In this document: piece by piece, positions 11,062 to 21,913 of the stretch | Layout of the letters: each line of letters opens with the position of its first letter | Position numbering within the stretch: the stretch's first letter is position 1 | DNA from: Pelagibacteraceae bacterium AG-461-B04 | Lineage (GTDB): Bacteria > Pseudomonadota > Alphaproteobacteria > Pelagibacterales > AG-422-B15 | Length of the DNA stretch: 64,000 nucleotides | Direction: 5' to 3' | Assembly (NCBI GenBank): GCA_003211835.1 | Contig: QCRN01000002.1 | Location: 1-64,000 of the forward strand | The notes under the pieces: model-generated | The model's database searches: none | The model's input: the letters and a program-made list of their open reading frames with translations, nothing else | What the model was told of the DNA's origin: nothing | Position numbers and translations under genes: made by a program

Positions 11062-11994
11062 ATGCATTCAAAAATTCTCATAATTGGTTCAGGGCCTGCA
11101 GGATATACAGCTGCTATCTATGCTGCGCGTGCTATGCTTGAACCTACCCTTGTACAGGGAATTCAACCAGGAGGTCAATTGACAATAACAACTGATGTTG
11201 AAAATTATCCTGGTTACGGAGATGTAATTCAAGGTCCTTGGCTTATGGAACAAATGGAAGCCCAAGCAAAGAATGTTGGAACAAAAATTATTAGTGATAT
11301 TATTGAAACTGTAGATTTTAAATCGACCCCCTTTAAAGCCATAAGTGAGTCTGGTACTACTTATACTGCCGACTCAGTAATCATTTCAACAGGTGCTCAA
11401 GCTAGGTGGTTAGGTCTAGAGTCTGAAAAAAAATTCCAAGGATATGGAGTTTCTGCTTGCGCCACATGTGATGGCTTTTTCTTTAAAGAAAAAAAAGTTG
11501 CTGTTATTGGCGGCGGCAATTCAGCTGTAGAAGAAGCCTTGTATTTAACTAATTTTGCATCGACAGTTTATTTAATACACCGAAGAGATAAATTAAGAGC
11601 TGAAAAAATACTTCAAGATAGACTTTTTAATAATGAAAAAATTAAATGTATTTGGGACCATCAACTGCAGGATATTCTAGGTGATGAAGATCCTCTCAAT
11701 GTAAAAGGTATTAAAGTCAAAAATGTAAAAACTAATGAGATACAAGATATTGAATTAGACGGAGTGTTTATAGCAATAGGACACGATCCTGCTACACAAA
11801 TCTTCAGAAATCAAGTTGAAATGGATAATGAAGGCTATATTATTACAAAACCTGACTCAACTCTAACAAATGTTAACGGTGTTTACGCTGCAGGTGATGT
11901 AAAAGATAAAACTTACCGTCAAGCTGTGACCGCAGCTGGCATGGGATGCATGGCTGCGCTTGAAGCAGAAAAGTTTCTAGCAGAGAAATCTTAA
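11062..11994 (+). CDS. trxB: thioredoxin reductase (NADPH)
   Basis: TrxB is a flavoprotein that passes electrons from NADPH to thioredoxin. The FAD-binding GSGPAGYTAAIYAAR lies at residues 9-23, and the redox-active pair Cys133 and Cys136 at CATCDGF. An NADPH-binding GGGNSAVEEAL and a C-terminal FAD contact YAAGDVKDKTYRQA follow. At 310 residues the length is typical. A TATACT hexamer at 11047-11052 lies nine bases before the ATG, and no Shine-Dalgarno sequence is visible. It is convergent with the aspartate aminotransferase gene, with one base between stops. Confidence 0.97.
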   Translation: MHSKILIIGSGPAGYTAAIYAARAMLEPTLVQGIQPGGQLTITTDVENYPGYGDVIQGPWLMEQMEAQAKNVGTKIISDIIETVDFKSTPFKAISESGTTYTADSVIISTGAQARWLGLESEKKFQGYGVSACATCDGFFFKEKKVAVIGGGNSAVEEALYLTNFASTVYLIHRRDKLRAEKILQDRLFNNEKIKCIWDHQLQDILGDEDPLNVKGIKVKNVKTNEIQDIELDGVFIAIGHDPATQIFRNQVEMDNEGYIITKPDSTLTNVNGVYAAGDVKDKTYRQAVTAAGMGCMAALEAEKFLAEKS

Positions 11995-11995
11995 A

Positions 11996-13237
<1,242 letters not shown>

Positions 13238-13288
13238 TTATATTAGAAATTAAGTATACTCAACTAAAATTGAAAAAATACATAATTA

Positions 13289-15343
13289 ATGCCTAATACT
13301 GAGCTACTAAAAGTCACATCCGAATATAGCCCTGCAGGAGACCAGCCTCAGGCCATCGAAGAAATTGTGAAAAGCATTAACGGCAATGAAATGGAGCAAG
13401 TTTTACTTGGTGTAACAGGGTCAGGTAAAACATTCACTATGGCCAAAATCATTGAAAGAGTTCAAAGACCAACATTGATTCTTGCTCCCAATAAAACTTT
13501 AGCTGCTCAGCTTTATGGTGAGATGAAGTCTTTTTTTCCAGAGAACGCAGTTGAATATTTTGTCTCATATTACGATTATTATATTCCAGAAGCTTACGTG
13601 CCGAGATCAAATACTTATATTGAGAAAGAAGCGTCAATTAATGAGCAAATTGACCGAATGCGACACTCGGCTACGCAGTCATTGCTTGAAAGAAAGGATG
13701 TAATTATTGTTGCGAGTGTATCATGTATTTATGGAATTGGCTCAGTTGAAACATACCGGTCTATGACCATAAAGCTTGAAAAAAATCAAAAAATTGGACG
13801 TAATGAAATTATACAAAAACTTATTACTCTTCAATACACACGCAATGATACAGATTTTCACAGAGGCACTTTCAGAGTTAGGGGAGACCTTATAGAAATA
13901 TTTCCCTCTCATTATGAAGACAGAGCATGGAAACTATCACTTTTCGGTGATGAGCTTGAAGCAATAAGTGAATTTGATCCCTTAACAGGGAAAAAAACAG
14001 GCGAACTAGAAACGATAAAGATATACGCAAATAGTCACTATGTTACTCCAAGACCTACATTGCAAACTGCAATTAAACAAATCCGAAAAGATTTAGAACT
14101 CAGAGTTCCAGAATTTAAAAAAGAAAATAAATTAATTGAAGCTCAACGAATAGAGGAAAGAACGCGTTTTGATTTAGAAATGATTGAAGCAACTGGAAGT
14201 TGCCCAGGAATTGAAAATTACTCGAGATATTTGTCTGGTCGTAAACCGGGTGAAGCGCCGCCAACATTATTTGAGTACTTGCCTGAAAATTCATTATTAT
14301 TTGTAGACGAAAGTCATGTAACAGTGCCTCAACTTGAAGGCATGTATAAAGGTGACAGAAGCAGAAAAACAACACTTTCCGAGTATGGATTTAGACTTCC
14401 ATCTTGCCTTGATAATAGGCCATTAAAATTTGAAGAATGGGAAGCAATGAGACCTCAAAGTCTTTTTATTTCTGCTACGCCAGGACCTTGGGAAATGCAG
14501 AAAACTCAGGGTATATTTACTGAACAAATTATTAGGCCAACTGGATTGATAGACCCAGATATTGAAATTCGGCCTGCGAAAACTCAAGTTGAGGATCTTA
14601 TTTCCGAATGTAAAAAAATCGTTGATATGAAATATAGAGTTTTGGTTACAACTTTGACCAAACGGATGGCTGAAGATTTATCAGAGTATATGCACGAGAA
14701 TGGAATTAAAGTTAAGTATATGCACTCAGACATCGATACTTTAGAAAGAATTGAAATAATCAGAGATTTAAGAAAAGGTATGTTCGATGTTCTGGTTGGA
14801 ATTAATTTACTTAGAGAAGGACTCGATATACCTGAGTGCGCGTTAGTGGCTATTCTTGATGCTGATAAAGAGGGGTTCTTAAGATCTGAAAGATCACTTG
14901 TTCAAACCATTGGAAGAGCAGCTCGTAATGTCGATGGTCGGGTGATTCTTTATGCTGATAAAGAGACGGAGAGTATTAAAAAAGCAATAAAAGAAACTGA
15001 TAGAAGAAGAGAGATTCAAAAACAATTTAATTTAGAAAATAATATCACTCCTGAAACTATTAAAAGAGATATTAGTAATATTTTAGAGAGTATATATGAA
15101 AACGATAGGGTTAACGTTGAATTAGACGGTGAGAATAAGAATCTTGTAGGAGATAATTTGCAAAAGCATATCAAAGGGCTTAAAAAGAATATGATTGATT
15201 TAGCCGATGACTTGAATTTCGAGGAAGCTGCTAAGTTAAGAGATGAAATAAAAAGGCTTGAAAATAATCAATTAGAATTGCCACCTGATAATCTTAGACA
15301 ATATAAAAAAAATAGAAGAAGTAAAAGGAAGTATTTTACATAA
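13289..15343 (+). CDS. uvrB: excinuclease ABC subunit B
   Basis: UvrB is the damage-verifying helicase of nucleotide excision repair; it loads with UvrA and recruits UvrC. Walker A GVTGSGKT lies at residues 41-48 and the beta-hairpin [13 protein letters not shown] near 91-104. A DEAD-like FVDESH lies near 336. Helicase motifs V-VI are seen in LREGLDIPE and [11 protein letters not shown]-terminal UVR coiled coil that contacts UvrC ([17 protein letters not shown]) is near 640-665. The length of 684 is typical. uvrC lies 2 kb downstream on the same strand, and uvrA is not in the window. The stop abuts the antiporter ATG. Confidence 0.98.
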   Translation: MPNTELLKVTSEYSPAGDQPQAIEEIVKSINGNEMEQVLLGVTGSGKTFTMAKIIERVQRPTLILAPNKTLAAQLYGEMKSFFPENAVEYFVSYYDYYIPEAYVPRSNTYIEKEASINEQIDRMRHSATQSLLERKDVIIVASVSCIYGIGSVETYRSMTIKLEKNQKIGRNEIIQKLITLQYTRNDTDFHRGTFRVRGDLIEIFPSHYEDRAWKLSLFGDELEAISEFDPLTGKKTGELETIKIYANSHYVTPRPTLQTAIKQIRKDLELRVPEFKKENKLIEAQRIEERTRFDLEMIEATGSCPGIENYSRYLSGRKPGEAPPTLFEYLPENSLLFVDESHVTVPQLEGMYKGDRSRKTTLSEYGFRLPSCLDNRPLKFEEWEAMRPQSLFISATPGPWEMQKTQGIFTEQIIRPTGLIDPDIEIRPAKTQVEDLISECKKIVDMKYRVLVTTLTKRMAEDLSEYMHENGIKVKYMHSDIDTLERIEIIRDLRKGMFDVLVGINLLREGLDIPECALVAILDADKEGFLRSERSLVQTIGRAARNVDGRVILYADKETESIKKAIKETDRRREIQKQFNLENNITPETIKRDISNILESIYENDRVNVELDGENKNLVGDNLQKHIKGLKKNMIDLADDLNFEEAAKLRDEIKRLENNQLELPPDNLRQYKKNRRSKRKYFT

Positions 15344-16276
15344 ATGTTTGTCGATATTTTAATTTTATTGATTGGACTTGCACTATTGCTTTACAGCGCT
15401 GACATGATGATAAGTTCCTCTGATTTAGTTGCAAAAAAATTTCAACTGTCACCTATTCTTATAGGTCTAACAATTGTTGCATTTGGTACATCTGCTCCCG
15501 AATTAGTTATTACCTTATTCGCAGCTTTTAGAGAAATCCCAGCGACAGATGCGATAATTGGTAATATTATTGGCTCAAACATTGCAAATATTTTACTTAT
15601 TTTGGGCACTGCCTCACTTTTTTTTAAAATAGATTTAAGCAGTATTGGACTTAAAGATAATATTTTTTTGCTAATATTGACATCCTATTTTGTATCAATG
15701 TTCTATTTTACGAGCTCTCTAAGCTATATAATTATTATTGGATTAATAGTTTTTGTAATACTCTTTTTGAATTTACTTAAAAATTATGAATCTATTAATG
15801 AGGAAGAAGAATTCAAAGAATTTGGAAATAGAACTTACTTAATTCTTTTATTTTCATTTATTGGTATCTTTATCGGTGGAAAAATATTTTTAGACAGTTC
15901 ACTTAATATCTTTACAACTTTTGGATTAGAGGAAACAATAATAGGAATATCTATTTTAGCCATTGGCACTTCACTTCCTGAACTTGCAACTGTAGTAATT
16001 TCTTATATTAGAAAAAAAGGCTCTATTGGTATTGGTAATATTATTGGAAGCAATATAATGAATATTCTTTTTGTTTTCTTACCAGGGGCAATAATTGTTA
16101 AATCAAGAAACTTGGATTTTCCACTAGAAAATATTGAAATTATCCATATTAATGTCTTGATATTAGTAACATTAATAATAACAATAATGTCATTATTCAA
16201 AATAAAATTAAATACAATATTTGCTTTGGGTTTTCTTACGTCGTATGCGATATATATAGGATATTCGCTATCATGA
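15344..16276 (+). CDS. calcium/sodium antiporter (CaCA family, YrbG-like)
   Basis: This inner-membrane cation exchanger has 310 residues and about ten hydrophobic helices arranged as an inverted repeat. Each half carries the ion-binding alpha-repeat: AFGTSAPELVIT followed by GNIIGSNIANILL, and AIGTSLPELATV followed by GNIIGSNIMNILF. The acidic Glu of each PEL motif coordinates the cation in characterised relatives. K+-dependent exchange is possible and cannot be excluded. The gene starts directly after the uvrB stop and ends in an ATGA overlap with the SDR gene. Confidence 0.92.
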   Translation: MFVDILILLIGLALLLYSADMMISSSDLVAKKFQLSPILIGLTIVAFGTSAPELVITLFAAFREIPATDAIIGNIIGSNIANILLILGTASLFFKIDLSSIGLKDNIFLLILTSYFVSMFYFTSSLSYIIIIGLIVFVILFLNLLKNYESINEEEEFKEFGNRTYLILLFSFIGIFIGGKIFLDSSLNIFTTFGLEETIIGISILAIGTSLPELATVVISYIRKKGSIGIGNIIGSNIMNILFVFLPGAIIVKSRNLDFPLENIEIIHINVLILVTLIITIMSLFKIKLNTIFALGFLTSYAIYIGYSLS

Positions 16277-16998
16277 AAAAACAAACCATTTTAATTACAG
16301 GAGGTGCTCAAAGAATTGGCAAGGCCATTGCTTTAAATTTGAAGAATAATAACCTTAATTTTATAATTCATTATAATAACTCGAGTAAAGAGGCAAATGA
16401 TTTAAAAAATAGTCTCGTAAAATCTGGAAATCAATGTGAAATAATTAAGTGCGATTTAAATAAACCAGGTCAAGTTTCAAAAATAATATCGAAATCAAAA
16501 AGAATTTTTGGAACAGTCGATTTTCTTGTTAACAATGCTTCACTATTTTTAAATGACAATATTGAAACACTCAGTGATGACTTGTGGTACGATCATATGA
16601 ATATAAACTTGTATGCGCCTTTATTACTATCCAAAGAATTTAAAAAACACTTACCAAGAAAGTCCAATGGACATATCATAAATATTTTAGATCAAAATGT
16701 AGTTAACGCTGACACTTCATTTCTTTCTTACTCAATTGCAAAGGCTGCTCTATATGCGGCAACACCAATATTAGCTAAATCTTTTGCTCCAAATATAAGA
16801 GTTAATTCAATTGGTCCTGGACCAACTTTAAAAAATATTCATCAATCAAAGAAACACTTTGATAAGTCATTGAAAAATACAATTTTAAAGATAGGTTCAC
16901 CTCCAGAAGAAATAGCAAAATCAGTTAAATTTCTGCTTGAATCAAAGTCAATTACAGGCCAATTTATAGCCGTTGACGGAGGGGAGCATTTATCATGA
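16273..16998 (+). CDS. SDR oxidoreductase, pteridine reductase (FolM)-like
   Basis: This NAD(P)-dependent short-chain dehydrogenase has 241 residues. The nucleotide-binding motif is TGGAQRIGKAIA, with the arginine that marks the pteridine reductase branch (TGxxxRIG). The structural NNAS and the catalytic Tyr-x3-Lys (SYSIAKAAL) follow, and it ends with the usual DGGEHLS. It overlaps folB by four bases (ATGA). That pairing favours a role in tetrahydrofolate or tetrahydropterin reduction (FolM-like). A different SDR substrate is possible, because family assignments inside the SDRs are weak. Confidence 0.75.
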   Translation: MKKQTILITGGAQRIGKAIALNLKNNNLNFIIHYNNSSKEANDLKNSLVKSGNQCEIIKCDLNKPGQVSKIISKSKRIFGTVDFLVNNASLFLNDNIETLSDDLWYDHMNINLYAPLLLSKEFKKHLPRKSNGHIINILDQNVVNADTSFLSYSIAKAALYAATPILAKSFAPNIRVNSIGPGPTLKNIHQSKKHFDKSLKNTILKIGSPPEEIAKSVKFLLESKSITGQFIAVDGGEHLS

Positions 16999-17420
16999 AC
17001 CATAAAAATGTACTAAAAATTAGCGATTTAAAATCAAATACGGATTTAGTAGATCCATTGTCAGGATATGATTTAATATTTTTAAATGATTTTATGATTG
17101 ATGCAAAAATTGGTGTCTACAAACATGAAAAGTTAAAACGGCAGCCACTTCGAATTAATGTTATTGCTAAAGTTAAAAATCCTAAAACCATTAACGACAG
17201 CAGATTGCAAAGTGTTGTTTGCTATAATCAAATATCAAAAAAAATTAAAAAAATTATAGGTGCTGGCCATACAGTTCTTCTTGAGAAATTGGCAGAGAAG
17301 ATATTTCAGGAATGTTTCAAAAATAAAAGAATTGAGACAATGAAGATTAGGCTAGAAAAATTGGACGCAATAAAAGAGGCTGCGAGTGCTGGTATTGAAA
17401 TTGAGCGCTCACGCGCTTAA
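16995..17420 (+). CDS. folB: dihydroneopterin aldolase-family protein
   Basis: FolB converts 7,8-dihydroneopterin to 6-hydroxymethyl-7,8-dihydropterin in folate synthesis. The 141 residues include a tunnelling-fold core with FLNDFMIDAKIGVYKHEK near residues 29-46, QPLRINVIAKV, and LLEKLAEKIFQECF. The N-terminal 25 residues are longer than in short FolB proteins. It directly follows the pteridine-reductase-like gene and precedes uvrC by two bases. The catalytic residues are not all certain from inspection, so the pathway role is inferred from family and neighbour. Confidence 0.85.
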   Translation: MNHKNVLKISDLKSNTDLVDPLSGYDLIFLNDFMIDAKIGVYKHEKLKRQPLRINVIAKVKNPKTINDSRLQSVVCYNQISKKIKKIIGAGHTVLLEKLAEKIFQECFKNKRIETMKIRLEKLDAIKEAASAGIEIERSRA

Positions 17421-17422
17421 AA

Positions 17423-19255
17423 ATGAATAATACAGAAAGTCTAAAAGAAATTATAAATCAATCTCCTACTTCTGCAGGCATTTATAAAATGCTGAATGAA
17501 AAAGATGAAATACTCTACGTAGGAAAAGCCAAGAATATACAAAATCGTCTTAAAAGTTACCTAAATGGTAACAATTTATCAAACCGCATAAAAAGAATGG
17601 TCAGTAAAATATCAACTATTGACGTTGTGATTACACAAACTGAAAAAGAAGCATTACTTTTAGAGGCAAATTTAATCAAGAAACTAAAGCCACCATTTAA
17701 TATACTTCTTCGTGATGACAAATCGTTTCCTTATATCTTTATTAATCATGAACAAGAATATCCTCAAATTACAAAACATAGAGGTAAGCAAAAATTTAAA
17801 GGAAAGTATTTCGGTCCTTTTGCAACAATCAACTCTCTTAATTATACATTAAAAATATTACAGAAGGTTTTCTTACTGCGTTCATGTGACGATACAATAT
17901 TTGAAAACAGATCAAAACCTTGTCTTCTTTATCAAATTGAACGCTGCAGCGGTCCTTGTGTAAATGATACAATTAACAGGAAAGACTACAATTCAACGGT
18001 AAAAAATGCTGAAAATTTTCTTTCAGGCCATCACAGTACTCTACAGGCAGAGCTCTCAAAGAAGATGGAAAGAGAAAGTGAAATTTTGAATTATGAAAAA
18101 GCTGCAAGTTATAGAGATAAAATTGAAGCTTTAACTCAAATACAAAGTCAACAGAATATAAACTTGCATGACATTAAAAATACTGATGTGATATCTATTT
18201 CAAGAAAAGGAAGCAAATCTTGCGTACAAGTATTCATATACAGATCAGGCCAGAATTGGGGGAATAGATCATACTTTCCAAAACATGGAGAAGAAGTTGA
18301 AACTTATGAAATATTAGAGAGGTTTATAGTTGATTTTTATACAAAGTATTCACCTCCAAAAAATGTACTCATAAATACGCCCATTAATAATTCTAAGCTC
18401 ATTAAAAATTCTCTAAGATCGATTTATTCTCATCAGACAAATTTTTCAATCCCAAAAAAAGGTAAAAAATTAGAAATCATTAATTATGCAATAAGGAATT
18501 CCGAATTATCATTAAAAAATCATATTACGCAGTCGTTCTCCGATAAAGAAAATTTGAAAGCCTTAAAGAAAGATTTAGGAATTGCCCATGATATTAATCG
18601 AATAGAAGCTTTTGATAACAGTCACTTATTTGGCAAAAATGCTGTTGGTGCCATGATTGTATTTTCAAAAGAAGGTTTTGATAAAAAAGCTTATAGAAAA
18701 TTTAATATTGACTCAAAGAAGGTTAAACCTGGAGATGATTATGGTATGATGCGGCATGTTCTCGAGAGAAGGTTTTCTTCTGAAGCAATAAAAAATCAAA
18801 AAAAATATCAAAATTTACCTGAGCTTCTCATAATCGACGGCGGCAAAGGCCACTATGATTTGGCTAAAAAAATATTAGAAGAGAAAAATTTAAGTGAAAT
18901 TAAATTAGCGTCAATTTTTAAGGGCGAAGGAAGAAAGGGGAGCCTAGATCAGATTATTTTCAATGATAAAAAGAATTATATAAAAAAAGATACACCTTCA
19001 TTTTTCTTTATGCAAAGGCTCAGAGATGAATCACATAGGTATGCTATTGGTGCTCATAGAGACAAAAGAAAAAAAGAAATGCATACATCAGAATTAGAAC
19101 CCATTGAAGGTTTGGGAAGAGTTAGAAAAAAGCTACTACTGAATCATTTTGGGTCAGTTAAAAATATTAAAACTGCTTCATCTCAAGATATTATGAAGGT
19201 TAAGGGAATAAGCAGGTTGCTATCAGAAAAAATATATGCTTACTTTAATGATTGA
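17423..19255 (+). CDS. uvrC: excinuclease ABC subunit C
   Basis: UvrC makes both incisions in nucleotide excision repair. The N-terminal GIY-YIG nuclease is at about residues 17-95 (AGIYKML, LYVGKAKNIQNRLKSYL). A UVR domain that contacts UvrB is near 200-235 (LNYEKAASYRDKIEAL). The RNase H-like 5' nuclease domain is about 370-530 (EAFDNSHLFG, LIIDGGKGH), and two helix-hairpin-helix motifs fill 555-610. At 610 residues it is full length. It overlaps the pgsA start (TGATG), a common alphaproteobacterial pairing. Confidence 0.98.
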   Translation: MNNTESLKEIINQSPTSAGIYKMLNEKDEILYVGKAKNIQNRLKSYLNGNNLSNRIKRMVSKISTIDVVITQTEKEALLLEANLIKKLKPPFNILLRDDKSFPYIFINHEQEYPQITKHRGKQKFKGKYFGPFATINSLNYTLKILQKVFLLRSCDDTIFENRSKPCLLYQIERCSGPCVNDTINRKDYNSTVKNAENFLSGHHSTLQAELSKKMERESEILNYEKAASYRDKIEALTQIQSQQNINLHDIKNTDVISISRKGSKSCVQVFIYRSGQNWGNRSYFPKHGEEVETYEILERFIVDFYTKYSPPKNVLINTPINNSKLIKNSLRSIYSHQTNFSIPKKGKKLEIINYAIRNSELSLKNHITQSFSDKENLKALKKDLGIAHDINRIEAFDNSHLFGKNAVGAMIVFSKEGFDKKAYRKFNIDSKKVKPGDDYGMMRHVLERRFSSEAIKNQKKYQNLPELLIIDGGKGHYDLAKKILEEKNLSEIKLASIFKGEGRKGSLDQIIFNDKKNYIKKDTPSFFFMQRLRDESHRYAIGAHRDKRKKEMHTSELEPIEGLGRVRKKLLLNHFGSVKNIKTASSQDIMKVKGISRLLSEKIYAYFND

Positions 19256-19797
19256 TGTCCAAATTGCCAAACATATTAACAATTTCAAGAATGGTACTGC
19301 TCCCAGTCCTTATAATATTAATTTTCTATGATTCAAATTTAATAAATTTCTTATCAATAGTTTTATTTATTGTGATGTCGATAACCGATTATTTTGATGG
19401 GTTAATTGCTAGAAAGACAAAAAATACGTCAAATTTTGGGAAAATGCTTGATCCCATCGCTGATAAACTCTTCGTAGTTCTTATCTTAACTACTTTTATT
19501 TCAGATGGGATGTTGTTAGGAATACATCTGATACCTGCATATATAATTATAGCTCGAGAAATATTTATTTCTGGCTTGAGAGAATATGCATCAAGTGATG
19601 TTAATAAGAAAGAAATACCTGTATCGAATTTAGGTAAATATAAAACTGCGGCTCAAATGAGCAGTTTATTTTTGATACTCTTAGCTGATGTTTACAGCAG
19701 CTTATTATTAATTAATAATTTTGGTATAGCACTTTTATGGATTGCCATGATCGCGTCGGTATATAGTGGATATCAATACTATAGAAATATTTTTTGA
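19255..19797 (+). CDS. pgsA: CDP-diacylglycerol-glycerol-3-phosphate 3-phosphatidyltransferase
   Basis: PgsA makes phosphatidylglycerophosphate, the committed step to phosphatidylglycerol and cardiolipin in the inner membrane. The CDP-alcohol phosphatidyltransferase signature D-x2-D-G-x2-A-R-x8-G-x3-D-x3-D is present across DYFDGLIARKT and GKMLDPIADK. Several hydrophobic helices flank it. The ATG at 19255 overlaps the uvrC stop (TGATG) and is preferred over a TTG three bases earlier; this gives 180 residues. It is convergent with ilvE, with no gap between stops. Confidence 0.94.
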   Translation: MSKLPNILTISRMVLLPVLIILIFYDSNLINFLSIVLFIVMSITDYFDGLIARKTKNTSNFGKMLDPIADKLFVVLILTTFISDGMLLGIHLIPAYIIIAREIFISGLREYASSDVNKKEIPVSNLGKYKTAAQMSSLFLILLADVYSSLLLINNFGIALLWIAMIASVYSGYQYYRNIF

Positions 19798-20679
19798 CTA
19801 AGATCTTACTAGATCGTGATAATCTTGCATGAACTGAAAATTTTGACTTTCGTCACCAGTCTTAAATGTAATGCTATCAATTGATTGTATCGGAGTGATT
19901 TCTGCGGCCGTCCCAGTTAAAAAAGCCTCATCATAGTAAGTTATTTCATCCGGCATTATATGTTTTTCCTCAACTGAAAATCCTTTTTTTGTTACCATCT
20001 CAATAACCGTTTGCCTAGTAATGCCATTTAGAAAACAATCTGGTATGGGCGTATGTATTGTTTTATCTTTTATAAAGAATATGTTCGCTCCAGTTCCTTC
20101 CGCTACATAACCTCTATAATCAAGCATCAATGCATCATTGTAACCTTTACTCTCTGCATATTCCTTTGACATTGTACAAATAACATAAGGTCCTGATGCT
20201 TTAGCCTCGCATGGAGCAGTATCAGGTGCTGGTCGTCTCCAAGGTGACGTAATCAACCTAAGGCCTGCTTTTCTATCTTCAATTTTGAAATATGATGCCC
20301 AATCGTCCCAAACGGCAATGGCAACATTTATATCAGCATTTGAAGTTGATAATCCCATCTGCTGACTTCCTCGCCAGGCAATAGGACGAACATAGCAATC
20401 TTGAAAACCCATCTTACTGATTAGTTCATCTTTAGCCTGATTAATTTCATCCTGCGTATAGGGAATTTTTATGCCGACTGTTTCAGCTGACTTAAATAGT
20501 CTTTTTGTATGTTCTTTAGATTTAAATATTTTTCCTTTATAAGCCCTTTCACCTTCAAAAACAGAACTTGCATAATGAAGTCCTTGGGTAATGACATGAC
20601 ATTTAGCATCATTCCATGGAACAAATTTGCCATTCATCCAAATAAAGCCATCTCTGTTATCAAATGGTGGTATTTCCAT
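19798..20679 (-). CDS. ilvE: branched-chain amino acid aminotransferase
   Basis: This fold-type IV PLP enzyme performs the last step of leucine, isoleucine and valine synthesis. The lysine that binds PLP is Lys160 in CEAKASGPYV. The substrate and phosphate contacts lie in FEGERAYKGKIF, EGTGANIFFIKD and FLTGTAAEITPIQSI. At 293 residues it belongs to the short form common in Alphaproteobacteria. A D-amino-acid or aminodeoxychorismate enzyme is less likely given the GTAAEI segment. It stands alone on the minus strand, divergent from the MarR-type gene. Confidence 0.93.
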   Translation of the reverse strand: MEIPPFDNRDGFIWMNGKFVPWNDAKCHVITQGLHYASSVFEGERAYKGKIFKSKEHTKRLFKSAETVGIKIPYTQDEINQAKDELISKMGFQDCYVRPIAWRGSQQMGLSTSNADINVAIAVWDDWASYFKIEDRKAGLRLITSPWRRPAPDTAPCEAKASGPYVICTMSKEYAESKGYNDALMLDYRGYVAEGTGANIFFIKDKTIHTPIPDCFLNGITRQTVIEMVTKKGFSVEEKHIMPDEITYYDEAFLTGTAAEITPIQSIDSITFKTGDESQNFQFMQDYHDLVRS

Positions 20680-20763
20680 ATATTTTTTTATTTAAGTTAA
20701 GAATAGATTACATAACAGAAAAACTCCTTGATTAATATATATTTTTATCGTAACTATGTCATA

Positions 20764-21243
20764 ATGGCTGACTTAAATACATCCAATAGCAAAGCATCTT
20801 CTTTACTCTATCTTCGTGAAGATCGTATCAAAATTTCATTAAATAATTTTTTTGAGGCTAATAGAATATTTGAAAAAGAAATATTTAATAATTTAGACGA
20901 TGAACAACTTGGCATGGCTGATATTAGGTGTCTTTTAATAATAAACCTAAATCCTGGAATAATATTTAATGAACTGTTAAATATTCTTGATATTAGAAAA
21001 CAAAGTTTGAATAGAGTTTTAAGAATTTTATTAAAAGAAAAATTTATTATTCAAAAAATTAATTCTGATGATGGCAGGAAAAAGAATTTATATCTTACAG
21101 ATGTTGCTAAAGACAAATTAAATGACGTTATTAAACCTTTAATAGAAAAACTCTCAAAATCTTATGTTAAGTCTGGGGCTAACGCTGTTCAGGGATTTAA
21201 TATGGTAGTAAACAGTTTAATAGAAAAAAATAATGAATATTAA
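20764..21243 (+). CDS. MarR-family transcriptional regulator
   Basis: This 159-residue winged helix-turn-helix protein has the MarR layout: dimerisation helices at both ends and a central DNA-binding section (FNELLNILDIRKQSLNRVL) followed by a wing with DDGRKKNLYLT. The ATG at 20764 is preferred to an upstream in-frame TTG (20728), because homology begins after it. It overlaps the response regulator gene by 11 bases. A MarR gene directly before an OmpR-type regulator recalls petP-petR of Rhodobacter, which affects bc1 complex expression. That parallel is inferred from gene order only. Confidence 0.85.
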   Translation: MADLNTSNSKASSLLYLREDRIKISLNNFFEANRIFEKEIFNNLDDEQLGMADIRCLLIINLNPGIIFNELLNILDIRKQSLNRVLRILLKEKFIIQKINSDDGRKKNLYLTDVAKDKLNDVIKPLIEKLSKSYVKSGANAVQGFNMVVNSLIEKNNEY

Positions 21244-21910
21244 TCTGCAACACCTACTTATTGTTGACGATGATGACAAAATTAGAAATCTCTTAAAATC
21301 ATATTTAATTGAACATAGGTTTCTTATTTCTACTGCTTCTAATGCAGAAGAGGCCAAAGAGTTACTTAAATATATAATTTTTGATCTACTAATCGTAGAT
21401 ATCATGATGCCAGGACAAGATGGCTACGAGCTCACAAAAGATATAAGGCAGTCATCTCTCACGCCTATAATTCACCTAACGGCTATGAATGAATCTGAAA
21501 ATAGAGTTCATGGACTCGAAATTGGTGCTGATGATTATTTAAGTAAGCCTTTTGAACCAAAGGAATTGCTCTTAAGAATAAGAAATATAATTAATAAAAC
21601 ATCAACTAAAAGTTTTAAAAGTAAGATCCAATTAGATAATATAGTAATAGATTTATCAAGTGGGTCTATAAAAGGAAGAACAGCTGACTTATCACTTAAT
21701 CAAAATGAGTTGAAAATTTTACAACTGCTGTCCACTGACCCAGGCAAGTCATTTACTAGAGATCAATTAGTTAAAGAGTTAAATTTTTCTCAGGAACGTA
21801 CTTTAGATGTTTGCATTAATAGATTAAGAAAGAAAATTGAAAAGAATCCCAAAATACCAAGATTTTTGAGAACAAAAAGAGGTTCAGGTTATGAACTATG
21901 GATTGATTAG
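21233..21910 (+). CDS. OmpR/PhoB-family response regulator
   Basis: The receiver domain (residues about 6-120) has the acidic pocket DDDD at 12-15, the phosphoacceptor Asp56 in LLIVDIMMPGQDG, Thr83 and Lys105 (LSKPF). The C-terminal winged helix (about 130-225) has the OmpR-type recognition helix and the RTKRGSGYELW wing. It lies between a MarR-type gene and an EnvZ-type kinase, its obvious partner, with three bases to the kinase start. The target genes are unknown; relatives in this position in other Alphaproteobacteria influence the cytochrome bc1 genes. Confidence 0.94.
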   Translation: MNINLQHLLIVDDDDKIRNLLKSYLIEHRFLISTASNAEEAKELLKYIIFDLLIVDIMMPGQDGYELTKDIRQSSLTPIIHLTAMNESENRVHGLEIGADDYLSKPFEPKELLLRIRNIINKTSTKSFKSKIQLDNIVIDLSSGSIKGRTADLSLNQNELKILQLLSTDPGKSFTRDQLVKELNFSQERTLDVCINRLRKKIEKNPKIPRFLRTKRGSGYELWID

Positions 21911-21913
21911 ATA

